Below are positions 43,550 through 52,673 of a stretch of DNA of 64,000 nucleotides, piece after piece (the first letter of the stretch is position 1; each line of letters opens with the position of its first letter). The position numbers and the translations under genes were made by a program. The notes under the pieces are model-generated. The model worked only from the letters and a program-made list of their open reading frames with translations. It was not told the origin of the DNA and did no database searches. The stretch is from Cryobacterium lactosi (lineage in GTDB: Bacteria; Actinomycetota; Actinomycetes; Actinomycetales; Microbacteriaceae), in contig NZ_SOHM01000031.1 in the NCBI RefSeq assembly GCF_004403945.1, positions 62,001 to 126,000 on the forward strand. Direction: 5' to 3'.

Positions 43550-44835
43550 AAACCACTGATCTTGTCCGCACAGCCTTCGCCAACACCTTCCGCAGCAAGT
43601 TGCGCACCACGCTGACCGTTCTCGCACTGTTTATTGGCGCATTCACACTCACCATCACGACCGCACTCGGTGCCGGCGTCTCGGACTACGTCACCAAACA
43701 GGTTGCTTCCCTCGGCGCGAACGACGTCTTTCTCATTTCGCGGGCCTCAACCACTACAGCCACCGACAGCGGCCCCCAGAAGTACGACCCCGCGACCTCC
43801 AGCCCTGGAACCGGAACGAGCAACCCACTCACAGGTTCTGCGGGTGCGCTAACCGACGCCGATATCACCACCCTGCACAACATCCAGGGCCTGCGAGACG
43901 TCGCCCCCATCTCCACAGTCGCCATCGACTGGATCGAACAGGCCGGCGGCGGGAAGTACCAGTTCACAATCGCGCCGACGTCATCCATCGCCCAATCGGA
44001 CCTCGCGGCCGGGAGCCAGCTGGACTCCTCCAGCTCCGATTTTCAAGTCGTCTTGCCTGAGGACTACGTGGAACCGCTTGGTTTGGGGAACACCGCAGAC
44101 GCTGTGGGCGCAACGGCTACCCTCGGATTCACTGATGTCGCCGGCGGAACGCACACCGTGACGGCTACGGTCGTCGGAGTGTCGAACACGAGCCTGCTCA
44201 ACGCCGGCGCGGGTGCGAACTCGGCGCTGGTCGATGCGGTCGCCGAGCAGCAGAAAGCCGGATCCGCAGCCCCGAACCGTTATCAGGTGGCAGTCGCCCA
44301 CTTCCCCACGGATGCTTCCGCCGACGACATCGCCCAGCTGAAGAATGACATCGCCGCCGCCGGGATGTCGGCCCAAACCATAGAAGATCAGCTGGGGACA
44401 GTGCAGACGATTATCACCGGCATCACGGGCGTACTCAATGCGTTCGCCATCATCGCCCTGCTGGCAGCTGCGTTCGGCATCGTCAACACCCTTCTGATGA
44501 GCGTCCAGGAACGCACCAGAGAGATCGGTCTGATGAAAGCGATGGGAATGGGCAGCGGGCGCATCTTTGCCTTGTTCAGTCTCGAAGCCATTGTCATCGG
44601 CTTCCTCGGCAGTGCGCTCGGCATCGTTGTGGCGATCGCCGTGGGTCTTCCTCTCAACGAAGCGCTCGCCAGCGGTCCGCTCTCGGGACTGTCCGGCCTT
44701 GACCTCCTCCTGTTTCAGCCCTCGGGACTTATCGGCGTGATCGCGTTGATCGTGGTCATCGCATTCCTTGCGGGCACACTTCCCGCCCGCAGGGCAGCGA
44801 GGAAAAATCCTATCGACGCTCTACGCTACGAATAG
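43546..44835 (+). CDS. MacB-type ABC permease (FtsX fold)
   Basis: A 429-aa permease. One N-terminal helix (TVLALFIGAFTLTITTALGAG) is followed by a ~260-residue extracytoplasmic domain and three C-terminal helices with the FtsX signature QERTREIGLMKAMGMGSGRI near residue 320. The end ARRAARKNPIDALRYE is typical. The periplasmic-type MacB core is rich in Ser, Thr and Asp here. Probably forms a homodimer with two ATPases; mechanotransmission or peptide/antibiotic export are family roles. Confidence 0.9.
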   Translation: MKTTDLVRTAFANTFRSKLRTTLTVLALFIGAFTLTITTALGAGVSDYVTKQVASLGANDVFLISRASTTTATDSGPQKYDPATSSPGTGTSNPLTGSAGALTDADITTLHNIQGLRDVAPISTVAIDWIEQAGGGKYQFTIAPTSSIAQSDLAAGSQLDSSSSDFQVVLPEDYVEPLGLGNTADAVGATATLGFTDVAGGTHTVTATVVGVSNTSLLNAGAGANSALVDAVAEQQKAGSAAPNRYQVAVAHFPTDASADDIAQLKNDIAAAGMSAQTIEDQLGTVQTIITGITGVLNAFAIIALLAAAFGIVNTLLMSVQERTREIGLMKAMGMGSGRIFALFSLEAIVIGFLGSALGIVVAIAVGLPLNEALASGPLSGLSGLDLLLFQPSGLIGVIALIVVIAFLAGTLPARRAARKNPIDALRYE

Positions 44836-44838
44836 ACC

Positions 44839-45438
44839 ATGAACGAGACGATGAGCACGCGCGGGAGCAACGCCAGGGGTCGAGCGACCGCTCGCGCCAT
44901 CGAATCCGCGGTAGTGCGGCTTGCCACCGAACACGGCGCAGCCGCACTGACCGTCGACCAAATTTGCACAGAAGCCGGTATCGCGCAGCGAACGTTCTTC
45001 AATCACTTCGACACCAAAGAAGACGCCCTGCTGGGCAAGGAACTGCCCCGGATCGACGAGCAGCGCACCCGTGAGTACCTCAGCTCGCGCAGTATCGGGG
45101 TGCTCTCCGGCGCACTCCATCTCGTGCGGATCCCCGCGGTCGACGATGTCGACCAGGAACTTCTGCGCGCCCGGATCGCCATTCTCAGAACCTCACCCGC
45201 ACTCGCGGAGCGACAGGCGATGCGGATGCTACCCCTCGCAGACGAGGTGCAGAGCATCGTCAAGCTCAAACTCAAAGACCTCGACCCGAACCGATCCGAT
45301 GGCGAACTCGACACGTCGGCCGCGCTCATCACCCAAATGGCGTCGGCGCTCATGCTCAGCTCGGCGCTTCCGGCGACTGACGGATCATCACCGCGGACCG
45401 TGCACGACCTCGCTTGGATTTGGCACCGGCTGCTCTGA
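44839..45438 (+). CDS. TetR-family regulator of the MacB-type exporter
   Basis: A 199-aa TetR protein with HTH LTVDQICTEAGIAQRTFFNHFDTKEDAL. It starts three bases after the permease stop, so it is translated with the exporter and probably regulates it; there is no separate divergent promoter. The recognition helix RTFFNHF matches that of the TetR at 23.2 kb. Confidence 0.88.
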   Translation: MNETMSTRGSNARGRATARAIESAVVRLATEHGAAALTVDQICTEAGIAQRTFFNHFDTKEDALLGKELPRIDEQRTREYLSSRSIGVLSGALHLVRIPAVDDVDQELLRARIAILRTSPALAERQAMRMLPLADEVQSIVKLKLKDLDPNRSDGELDTSAALITQMASALMLSSALPATDGSSPRTVHDLAWIWHRLL

Positions 45439-45454
45439 TCGCCAGCGGGCTAGG

Positions 45455-46315
45455 TCAGTCCTTCCAGACGTCGGAGTAGTCGTCGACGAACTGTTCCAAG
45501 GTGATTGCGGGCAGGCCGGTGAGCCTGTGGATGGAGCGGTTGGGGAACGCCGAGATGTTGAGTCTTACGATTTTGTGGATCATTTTCTGCACGGCGATGT
45601 AGTCCTCGGGGGCGCCGTCTGCGGCGAGCTGGGCCAGGTACGCGTCTTCGCCGGGTCTGTCGTAGCGAATGGGTTGACCGAGGACGTCGGTCATGACCTC
45701 GGCCACTTTTCGGTAGCTGAGGCTCTGTGGACCCGAGAGTGTGTACGCCTTCCCGATGTGCCCGGGATGAGTGAGGGTTGCCGCTGCGGCCCGGCCGACA
45801 TCGCGCGCGTCGATGAACGCGGTCCGGGACCTGCCGGCGGGCACAAAGATCTCGCCGCGTTCACGGATTGGTCTGGCGTACGTTGTGGACAAGTTCTGCA
45901 TGAAGAAGTTCGGCCGCAGGAAGGTGTACGGGCTCCGCACCGAACGCATGTACTTCTCGACGGCGTGATGCGGCGTGTTCCGGTTCACCTGCACACCTTG
46001 CAGTGAGAGGAAGGCGATCTGCCGGATGCCGCGGTGCTGCGCCGCGTCGATGACGGGGAAAAGCTTCGTCTGCACATCCGCTATGGCCGGCGGTCGCATG
46101 AGGAACAGCCGATCCGCCCCCTCGAGCGCCTGCTCGATGGTCTCCGGCGCATCATCGAAGGAGAACTTCCGCACCTCTGCCGCGCGCGGTACACGGTCGG
46201 CGTCGTGTGGGTCTCGGACTCCCGCGATCACCGACTGCCCGAGTTCGAGCAGGTGTGTCACGACTGCTGAGCCGACTGTGCCGGTCGCGCCGGTGACGAA
46301 GACTGCTCCCATCAC
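45455..46315 (-). CDS. NmrA/atypical-SDR NAD(P)-binding protein
   Basis: A 286-aa protein opening MMGAVFVTGATGTVGSAVVTHLL with the GATGTVG cofactor motif at 7-13. LRPNFFMQNL, FIDARDVGRAAAATLTHPGH and YTLSGPQSLSYRKVAEVM are standard for QOR2/NmrA-like proteins (NADP redox sensors or quinone reductases). The start overlaps the MarR stop (GTGATG: GTG 46315 or ATG 46312). Forms an operon with MarR. Confidence 0.85.
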   Translation of the reverse strand: MMGAVFVTGATGTVGSAVVTHLLELGQSVIAGVRDPHDADRVPRAAEVRKFSFDDAPETIEQALEGADRLFLMRPPAIADVQTKLFPVIDAAQHRGIRQIAFLSLQGVQVNRNTPHHAVEKYMRSVRSPYTFLRPNFFMQNLSTTYARPIRERGEIFVPAGRSRTAFIDARDVGRAAAATLTHPGHIGKAYTLSGPQSLSYRKVAEVMTDVLGQPIRYDRPGEDAYLAQLAADGAPEDYIAVQKMIHKIVRLNISAFPNRSIHRLTGLPAITLEQFVDDYSDVWKD

Positions 46316-46755
46316 GCGACCTCGACCCGGCTGATCAGTGCCGCGAGCGTAGCCAGCTCATCGGGGGAGAGAGAGGTGAACCATGGAGACGTTCGCAGAA
46401 CCGTTGCCGCCTCGAACGCAGCGACCTGGGCGGTCGCGGTCTCGGTCAGTCGCCACACACGAACGCGCCCGTCGAGGTCGGAGGGCGACTGGTCGACAAG
46501 ATTCTTCTCGCGCAGCTGGTCCATGGTCTGGGTGATCGCACCCGGCGTGACTCTCACCGTCGCAGCGAGCCGACCGGGGGCTACTGGCTCGTTCTCGTGG
46601 GCTAGTACAAACAAGATCTCGAGCTGGGTGCGGGTTAGAACCGCGTCACCAAACGGCGTCATCCGGGGGCTGGCCAGCGCGCGAGAAAGCGTGAAAATCG
46701 ACTCCAGCACGCTGCCGATCTGTGTGGCGCGGTCGACGGTCGAAGTGTGCATCAC
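46312..46755 (-). CDS. MarR-family regulator
   Basis: A 147-aa MarR protein: LTRTQLEILFVLAHE, GRLAATVRVTPGAITQTMDQLREKNLVDQ (recognition helix) and RVRVWRLTETATAQ (wing). GTG 46755 or ATG 46752. It precedes the NAD(P)-binding gene in one operon. A TTTAGC-T-GCTAAA palindrome lies upstream of the unit, separated from this gene by the truncated Rossmann frame. Confidence 0.87.
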   Translation of the reverse strand: MMHTSTVDRATQIGSVLESIFTLSRALASPRMTPFGDAVLTRTQLEILFVLAHENEPVAPGRLAATVRVTPGAITQTMDQLREKNLVDQSPSDLDGRVRVWRLTETATAQVAAFEAATVLRTSPWFTSLSPDELATLAALISRVEVA

Positions 46756-46759
46756 GCGC

Positions 46760-46852
46760 TCACGAGAGGTAGCCGGCCATTGCAGGTATTCGGTTTCTCG
46801 GTAAGTCGCGCCCAGTTCTGCCTGTGGCGCCGAAGATGCTGATAACGGTCAT
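46760..46852 (-). pseudogene. 30-codon stub of a NAD(P)-binding Rossmann protein
   Basis: On the minus strand an ATG at 46850-46852 reads MTVISIFGATGRTGRDL, an unmistakable NAD(P)H-binding N-terminus (GATGRTG), then PRNRIPAMAGYLS and a TGA at 46760-46762. The rest of the gene is absent; the MarR start follows five bases later. It lies directly behind the palindromic operator. A deletion or recombination scar at an older NmrA/SDR-like locus is the simplest reading; use as a short leader is possible. Confidence 0.6.
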
Positions 46853-46860
46853 GAAATTAG

Positions 46861-46873
46861 TTTAGCTGCTAAA
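46861..46873. promoter_or_regulatory. MarR-type palindrome
   Basis: TTTAGC-T-GCTAAA, exact six-base arms, just upstream of the stub frame and MarR operon. Size and AT-rich arms are typical of MarR/HxlR operators. Confidence 0.55.
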
Positions 46874-47095
46874 TCTTTGGGATGATGGACTGCACCCGGG
46901 AGCTCGGTTGACGATCTCCTGGAGGAACCAGCCGTCGCCGCCTGCGTCCACTCGCGGAAGAAGGGCGGGGCACAGTTGCCGTGAAACCCAAAGATCTGGA
47001 TCCAGACCGGGGCGCGGCGTGGCCGAAGCTGGGAGTCCACGGCGCCAGGTCTTTAGTCACTACGGCGGTCGAACGAATGCGCCCACGCTGGAGGA

Positions 47096-47710
47096 ATGCT
47101 CCCCTCGAAGACTGCGGCAAGCCTCGCCGCCCTGACTCTGCTCCTGTCCCTCACCGCCTGTGCCGCCGCCGGCGGGACGGACACCGACCCGACGGGCTCC
47201 GGCGCATCCGCCGGGCTCGGCGCTGAGGCGGACGCGATGCTCGCGAACTATGACATCGAGGCTCCCGCCTCCCCGACCGATCTCATCGATCAACTGCAGG
47301 CGCAGCCCCTCGCCGAGCGCCCGGACGGCCTGATGGCATCCGTGCGCGTCGACGCACTCCTGCTTTCCGTCGGGGACGACGAGATCAGCCTGGCGCTGCC
47401 TCAGGACGAATTCCACCTATCGATCGCACCGTACCTGACCGACACGCACGAGTGCTTCTACCACTCGCTCACCACGTGCGTCGGCGAGCTCGGCGGCGAG
47501 GATTTCCACCTGACAGTCACCGATGACGCGAGCGAGAAGGTGCTATTCGACAGCGACATCACCACCTTCGAGAATGGGTTCTTCGACGTGACACTGCCGG
47601 CTGGGTTGGACATCACTGTCCTCATCGACGATGGTGAGCGCTCCGTCGAGTTGCCGCTGGGCACTCGCACGGAGGACCCGACCTGTGTGACGACGGCGCA
47701 ACTGAGCTAA
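47096..47710 (+). CDS. CueP-like metal-binding lipoprotein
   Basis: A 204-aa lipoprotein: signal MLPSKTAASLAALTLLLSLT with lipobox LTAC (Cys22). The mature part contains LIDQLQAQPLAERPDGLMAS, EFHLSIAPYLT and HECFYHSLTTCVGEL, the characteristic segment of CueP, a periplasmic copper-binding protein first described in Salmonella. Cysteines 120, 128 and 197 (DPTC) are the likely ligands. In actinobacteria it would sit on the outer face of the membrane. No copper ATPase or CueR is nearby. The ribosome site GGAGG is unusually close to the ATG. Confidence 0.85.
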   Translation: MLPSKTAASLAALTLLLSLTACAAAGGTDTDPTGSGASAGLGAEADAMLANYDIEAPASPTDLIDQLQAQPLAERPDGLMASVRVDALLLSVGDDEISLALPQDEFHLSIAPYLTDTHECFYHSLTTCVGELGGEDFHLTVTDDASEKVLFDSDITTFENGFFDVTLPAGLDITVLIDDGERSVELPLGTRTEDPTCVTTAQLS

Positions 47711-47755
47711 GCGGGCGTCTCGGGGCCGAAGCCTGTCGGCCCCACTGAGAAGCTC

Positions 47756-49189
47756 CTAGCGCGTGGTTTTCGCACCAAGGCCATCCGTCGGGGTCTGAGC
47801 CCGTGGAATGAAGGCGGCGATGACGATGCAGACGACCGCCGCTGCCAGCCCTAGGGCAAGGGCGAGCATGAACCCTGACTCCGTCGGGCCGGTATCGCTG
47901 CCGCCGGTCATTGCGGACTGTGCCAGCACTGCTCCGATTACTGCAGCTGCGACGCTCGTGCCCAAGGATCGCATGAGCGCGTTGAGCCCGTTTGCGGCTC
48001 CGGTCTCGCTCGCGGGAACGGCCTGCATGATCAGGGCCGGCATCGCAGCGTAGCCGAGACCGATCCCCACACCAACGAGAGTGTTGACGATAAGGATCTG
48101 CCACAGAGTCGCGTGGAATAGTAGTGCGCCCCCGTAGCTGATCGCGATGACCACGGCTCCGGCGATCAGCAACGGCTTCGGGCCGTGTACGCGCTGAATG
48201 CGCCCGGCGACGGGGGCCATCGCCATCATCGCAAGGCCCGACGGGGCGAGCACGAGTGCGGCAATGAGCAGGGACAGTCCGAGCCCGATTCCGGTCGTGG
48301 TCGGCAGTGCGAGCAGCTGCGGGAAGACGATGTTGGAGGCGAACAAGGCGAACCCCATGGCAATGGACGCGAGGTTGGTGAGCAACACCGGTCCGCGGGC
48401 GGTGACCCGGAGGTCGACAAGTGGGTCGGTGGTGCGGAGCTCGAAGACGCCCCAGGCACAAAGAACGACGATGCCGCCGATGAGCAGGGTGAGGGTGCGC
48501 GGGTCGGCCCAGCCCCATTCTCCGCCGCGAGACACGGCGATGAGGGATCCGACCAGTCCGACCGTAAGACCGGCTATCCCGATGATGTCGAGCCTGCCGG
48601 CTGTGCGGGACGTGTTGGCAGGCACGAGAACGGCATACAGAACCAGGCAAATTGCGGTGAGGGCCGCGGCGATCCAGGACAGGGCATGCCAATCGAGGTT
48701 GTCGGCGACCAGCGCGCTGATGGGGAGGCCGAGCGCTCCGCCGACCCCGAGGGTCGCGCTGACGAGTGCGATGGCCGAGCCGAGGCGACGCGGGGGCAGG
48801 ACGTCGCGAAGGATGGCGATTCCTAGCGGGATGACGCCGGCAGCCATTCCCTGGAGGACCCGGGCGATGATCATCGGGGGGAGGGTGTCGGACAGCGCTG
48901 CGAGGATCGCTCCGAGGAGCTGGAGCACGAGCAACACCATTGCGATGCGTCGTTTGCCATACAAGTCGCCGAGCCGACCGGCGATGGGACTGCTGATCGC
49001 GGCGGCGACCAGGGTGGCGGTGATGACCCAGGCGGTGCCTTCGCTCGTGGCGTTGAGCAGCTGGGGCAGCCGGGGCTGCAGGGGGATCAGGATTGTTTGC
49101 ATGAACGCAGCGCTCACGCCCGCCAGCGCGAGGGCGGCCACCACGAGATTGGGATTGGCGGTGCGCGTCAGTAACGTTCGGTCTGTCAT
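47756..49189 (-). CDS. MFS drug exporter, DHA2 (14-helix) family
   Basis: A 477-aa protein from ATG 49189 (AAAAGGA upstream; the frame is open to 49258). GRLGDLYGKRRIAMV is the loop 2-3 motif; LGVGGALGLPISALV is the antiporter motif C; about 14 helices are seen. Relatives are actinobacterial multidrug exporters. A TetR gene lies 119 bases upstream on the same strand and may regulate it. Confidence 0.87.
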   Translation of the reverse strand: MTDRTLLTRTANPNLVVAALALAGVSAAFMQTILIPLQPRLPQLLNATSEGTAWVITATLVAAAISSPIAGRLGDLYGKRRIAMVLLVLQLLGAILAALSDTLPPMIIARVLQGMAAGVIPLGIAILRDVLPPRRLGSAIALVSATLGVGGALGLPISALVADNLDWHALSWIAAALTAICLVLYAVLVPANTSRTAGRLDIIGIAGLTVGLVGSLIAVSRGGEWGWADPRTLTLLIGGIVVLCAWGVFELRTTDPLVDLRVTARGPVLLTNLASIAMGFALFASNIVFPQLLALPTTTGIGLGLSLLIAALVLAPSGLAMMAMAPVAGRIQRVHGPKPLLIAGAVVIAISYGGALLFHATLWQILIVNTLVGVGIGLGYAAMPALIMQAVPASETGAANGLNALMRSLGTSVAAAVIGAVLAQSAMTGGSDTGPTESGFMLALALGLAAAVVCIVIAAFIPRAQTPTDGLGAKTTR

Positions 49190-49308
49190 TGTCTGAGTCC
49201 TTTTAAAAGAGTGCGTAAATGAGCGCGCGCGAGCGCGCCGAAGAGGTCGCCGTGCCAATCGGTCGTGACGATCGTGGCCGGCGATGGAAAATGGGGACTA
49301 AGCGGGTG

Positions 49309-49878
49309 TCAGCTGGGCGGCCAGTTGCTCAGCGTGGTGTGCAGCGCATCGAGGACGCGGTCCCACGATGCACTGGAGGATCGGGCACCACGGCTGAAGC
49401 CGCCGCCGCGTTCAAGCAGGACGAAGCCGTGAAAGGTTGCGTGCAGCAGTCGCACCGCATCCGTCTCATCGGGTTCGTTCAATGCGTAGCCGCGCAGGAT
49501 CGCCCTGGTCATAGCCGCATGGCGTGCGGCGGCGCTGTGCTCGGCGACCTCGGGCTCCAACGTCATTTGTGTCGCGGCGTACCGGCCGGGATGACTCGTC
49601 GCGTACGAGCGGTACGCGTTGGCGAAGGCGATGAGTGCGTCGCGTCCCGCTCGGCCGGCAAGGGCCGCGCCGACCTGGTCAGCAAGTTCGGCCAAGGAAA
49701 GCACCGCCACACCGGACCGCAGTTCGTGCAGGCTGCGGACGTGCGCGTACAGGCTGGCGTCTTTGACCTCGAAGAGCCGCGCGACAGCGGACATCGACAC
49801 GCTCTCGAAGCCGTCCTTATCAGCCAAGTCGGCAGCGGCGTCGATAATGCGAGCGGGCGTGAGTCCTGCACGAGCCAT
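49309..49878 (-). CDS. TetR-family regulator
   Basis: A 189-aa protein from ATG 49878 (MARAGLTPARII; the frame is open to 49965 through the operator). HTH VSMSAVARLFEVKDASLYAHVRSLHELR and a TetR_C-type C-terminus (ALNEPDETDAVRLLHATFHGFVLLE). Divergent from the SGNH hydrolase and directly upstream of the DHA2 exporter, so it may control both. A long palindrome lies in the divergent gap. Confidence 0.87.
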   Translation of the reverse strand: MARAGLTPARIIDAAADLADKDGFESVSMSAVARLFEVKDASLYAHVRSLHELRSGVAVLSLAELADQVGAALAGRAGRDALIAFANAYRSYATSHPGRYAATQMTLEPEVAEHSAAARHAAMTRAILRGYALNEPDETDAVRLLHATFHGFVLLERGGGFSRGARSSSASWDRVLDALHTTLSNWPPS

Positions 49879-49914
49879 GAGGTAACCTTTCTCTTTTCCT
49901 AGCGCCATACTAGA

Positions 49915-49937
49915 GTTACCTAGGAGTCCTAGGCAAC
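49915..49937. promoter_or_regulatory. TetR-operator palindrome CCTAGGA-G-TCCTAGG
   Basis: The core 49919-49933 is an exact 15-base palindrome with seven-base arms, extended by GTTA/CAAC to 23 bases. It lies between the divergent TetR and SGNH hydrolase genes. Confidence 0.7.
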
Positions 49938-49979
49938 TGGTTTTCACACCGATTGCGCAAACCATCAGGAAAGGCAGTC

Positions 49980-51134
49980 ATGACCGAGTGGATTACGACC
50001 GAGATCGATGAGGACCTGGTGCACGGCGCTGTGGAACTCGAGCGCACCCCCGGAGGAGTGCTGCCCCATCGGCTTCCCTCCTGGGCGCGCCGTCAGTTCG
50101 CTGATGAGTACCTCGCGCGCGTGGAGAGCCAGCCGTCGGGTGTCCGCCTGATTTTTCGAACGCGCGCCACGGCAATCGAGCTGGACCTGATGTCGACGCG
50201 AACGGCGGTCAAGGGCGGCCCAGTCCCCGCGGATGGAAAGCTCGACCTGTATGTGGACGGACTGCTCGTCGCCCAGGCAGCCGTGCGCGCGGGCATTCTT
50301 CACGTCGTCGACATGATGACGCAGGAAACTGAAACCCAGGCCGGACCATCGTCGACGTCGTCGTTCCTGGGATTGCCGGCATCCGACAAGGAAATGCAGA
50401 TCTGGCTGCCTCAGACGGAGACGACGGAGATACTCGAACTGCGCACGGACGCCCCGATTCGCAGCGGGCTGGACCGCCCCCGACGCGTCTGGCTGCACCA
50501 TGGAAGCTCGATCAGCCACGGGTCCACTGCCGGGAGTCCCAGCGCGACCTGGCCCGCGATCGCATCGACGATGGCCGATACGGACCTGATCAACCTGGGA
50601 TTCAGCGGCAACGCGTTACTCGACCCGTTTGTCGCTCGCACCATGCGAGACACAGCCGCCGATGTGATCAGCGTCAAGATCGGAATCAACCTGACGAACA
50701 CAGACATCATGCGCGTACGTGCCTTCGTGCCGGCCCTCCACGGATTCCTCGACACGATCCGCGACGGGCACCCGACCAGCCCACTCCTCGTGGTCTCTCC
50801 GATCTTCTGCCCGATTCAGGAAGACACGCCCGGTCCCATCGCTCCGGATTTCAGCGGTGGACAGCTCAGTTTTCAGGCCACAGGGGATCCGGCTGACCGT
50901 ACCCGCTTGACGCTGAAAATGATCCGCAGCCTCCTGGTGCAGGTCGTGGCCGAACGCGCAGTCGACGATCCGAATCTGCATTACTTGGATGGCCGTGAGC
51001 TGTTCGGGGAACAAGACAGCCTCGAAATGCCTCTCCCAGACGGGCTTCACCCGAACCCGGCGGGGCACCGCAGGATCGGCGAGCGCTTCGGTGAATACGT
51101 CTTCGGGAACGCGGGCGTGTTCGCGGACCGGTAG
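49980..51134 (+). CDS. two-domain SGNH/GDSL hydrolase
   Basis: A 384-aa protein from ATG 49980 (AGGAAAGG upstream). Residues 1-160 are a beta-rich N-terminal domain as in SsfX3-like hydrolases; 165-375 are the SGNH domain. Block I is HHGSSISHG (Ser 176/177), block II glycine GFSGNA, block III GINLTN (234-240) and block V DGLHPN (Asp354, His357). No signal peptide. An acyl- or aryl-esterase is likely, substrate unknown. Divergent TetR with palindrome implies inducible expression. Confidence 0.85.
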   Translation: MTEWITTEIDEDLVHGAVELERTPGGVLPHRLPSWARRQFADEYLARVESQPSGVRLIFRTRATAIELDLMSTRTAVKGGPVPADGKLDLYVDGLLVAQAAVRAGILHVVDMMTQETETQAGPSSTSSFLGLPASDKEMQIWLPQTETTEILELRTDAPIRSGLDRPRRVWLHHGSSISHGSTAGSPSATWPAIASTMADTDLINLGFSGNALLDPFVARTMRDTAADVISVKIGINLTNTDIMRVRAFVPALHGFLDTIRDGHPTSPLLVVSPIFCPIQEDTPGPIAPDFSGGQLSFQATGDPADRTRLTLKMIRSLLVQVVAERAVDDPNLHYLDGRELFGEQDSLEMPLPDGLHPNPAGHRRIGERFGEYVFGNAGVFADR

Positions 51135-51187
51135 CGACTCGGATCAGGTCGGCCGGTCGCGCAGAACCTCCAGCTTTCTCGGCCTCG

Positions 51188-52444
51188 CTACGCATCGGTT
51201 GGTCGCGCGAGCCATCCTCTGGCTGCGGCGGCAAGCGCTGCGACACCGTTGTCCAGGGTCGGCTGGATCACCGGGGCGTACGTTGGCGAGTGGTTCGACG
51301 GCTGTTGGTTGACAATCCTGATAGTTTCTTCGACGGTGGTAGCTGAGGCGAACAAGGCGGGATCCGAACCGCCGAGTAGCCAGAAACTGCAGGCTGCTCC
51401 GGCGGCATCCGCGAGGACGCCGATGTCTTCACTTCCGGTCACGGCTCCCGAGGTGATGACGGCTCCGGGGCCGAAATGCTCGATTAGGGATGCGCGTGTG
51501 CGTTCGGCGGCGGCGGGCTCATTGACGACGCACGGGAAGCTTTCGTAGACATCGACGGCGGCCTCCTGCGGGGCGCCCGCCGCTCTGGATTCTCCTACGG
51601 CGATCCGACGGATGGCGGTGATTGCCCTGTCGCGCACATCGGTGTCGAATGATCTCATGCTGATGAGGAGTTCGGCGGTGTCGGGAATGATGTTGTTCTT
51701 CGTCCCGGCGTGGAGCGATCCGATGGTTAAGACCAGTGATTCGGTGGCCGCGATCTCACGGGAAACAACGGTCTGGAGACGCAGGACAGTGGCAGCCGCC
51801 ATCACGATCGGATCGACCGTGGTCTCGGGGCGTGACCCGTGGCCGCCGCGACCGTGAAAAGTGATTCGGATTCCGTCGGCTGCAGCGAAGGCGAGACCGG
51901 GCTGGATGGCAACGACCCCTGCAGGCAGAGGGGACACATGTTGTCCCAGCACGACTGCGGGGCGCGGAATGCGCTTGAAGAGGGAGTCCTCTGCCATGGC
52001 TCGCGCACCGGCTCCGAGTTCCTCGGCGGGTTGGAAAAGGATCTCGAGGGTTCCGCTCCATGATCCACGGTCCTGTGAAAGGTGCCTTGCGGCCCCGATG
52101 AGGCAGGTGACGTGCATGTCATGCCCACAGGCGTGCATGACCGGGACCTCGTTGCCATCCTGATCATTTCCGAGTGTGTTGCTTGCGTATTCGAGCCCGG
52201 TCTGTTCCGCGACTGGGAGGGCGTCCATGTCGGCTCGGAGTAACACCGTCGGGCCGTCACCGTTGCGGAGTACACCGACGACGCCGGTGGTACCTATGCC
52301 GGTGAGGACGTCGAAACCGAGTTCTCGTAATTCCGCTTCCACCAGAGCCGCCGTGTTGTGCTCTTGGAAGGACAACTCAGGGTTCATATGAAGGAACCGG
52401 TAGATGTCTTCGAGAGCTGTTGGGTTCGAACCTGACGATGACAT
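51188..52444 (-). CDS. M20-family amidohydrolase
   Basis: A 418-aa zinc amidohydrolase: LLRADMDALP, MHACGHDMH, LFQPAEE and HGRGGHGSRP contain the metal ligands and the dimerisation-domain His. AbgB/HipO/IAA-amino-acid hydrolase-like proteins cleave N-acyl amino acids. ATG 52444. Single gene, convergent with the SGNH hydrolase. Substrate is unknown. Confidence 0.88.
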   Translation of the reverse strand: MSSSGSNPTALEDIYRFLHMNPELSFQEHNTAALVEAELRELGFDVLTGIGTTGVVGVLRNGDGPTVLLRADMDALPVAEQTGLEYASNTLGNDQDGNEVPVMHACGHDMHVTCLIGAARHLSQDRGSWSGTLEILFQPAEELGAGARAMAEDSLFKRIPRPAVVLGQHVSPLPAGVVAIQPGLAFAAADGIRITFHGRGGHGSRPETTVDPIVMAAATVLRLQTVVSREIAATESLVLTIGSLHAGTKNNIIPDTAELLISMRSFDTDVRDRAITAIRRIAVGESRAAGAPQEAAVDVYESFPCVVNEPAAAERTRASLIEHFGPGAVITSGAVTGSEDIGVLADAAGAACSFWLLGGSDPALFASATTVEETIRIVNQQPSNHSPTYAPVIQPTLDNGVAALAAAARGWLARPTDA

Positions 52445-52673
52445 CTGACACCTGGTCTCTACGTATCCAGCTCTGAGGACTCGCGCTCAGTATTGCATGG
52501 GCACCAGCGCGTCCGCGGAGCTTCGCTCAGACTTTCGTGCCAACCTGCTGCCAGGTGCTGTCAGGGTCGCCGTGCTGTGCAGGGCGCGAAACTGCCTCTT
52601 TCCGCCGGCGCCGACCTCACGCACAATGAAGTGTGGACGCAGAACACAACCTCGTCAGAAGGGTTCACTACAC

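Noticed and set aside
46981-47226. An 81-codon plus-strand frame beginning MKPKDLDPDRG upstream of the CueP-like gene
   Set aside because: Starts at GTG without a ribosome site and runs out of frame into the CueP-like lipoprotein; kept only as a weak possibility.
48198-49196. A 332-codon plus-strand frame over the DHA2 exporter
   Set aside because: Arg/Ala/Ser-rich shadow of a membrane protein gene.
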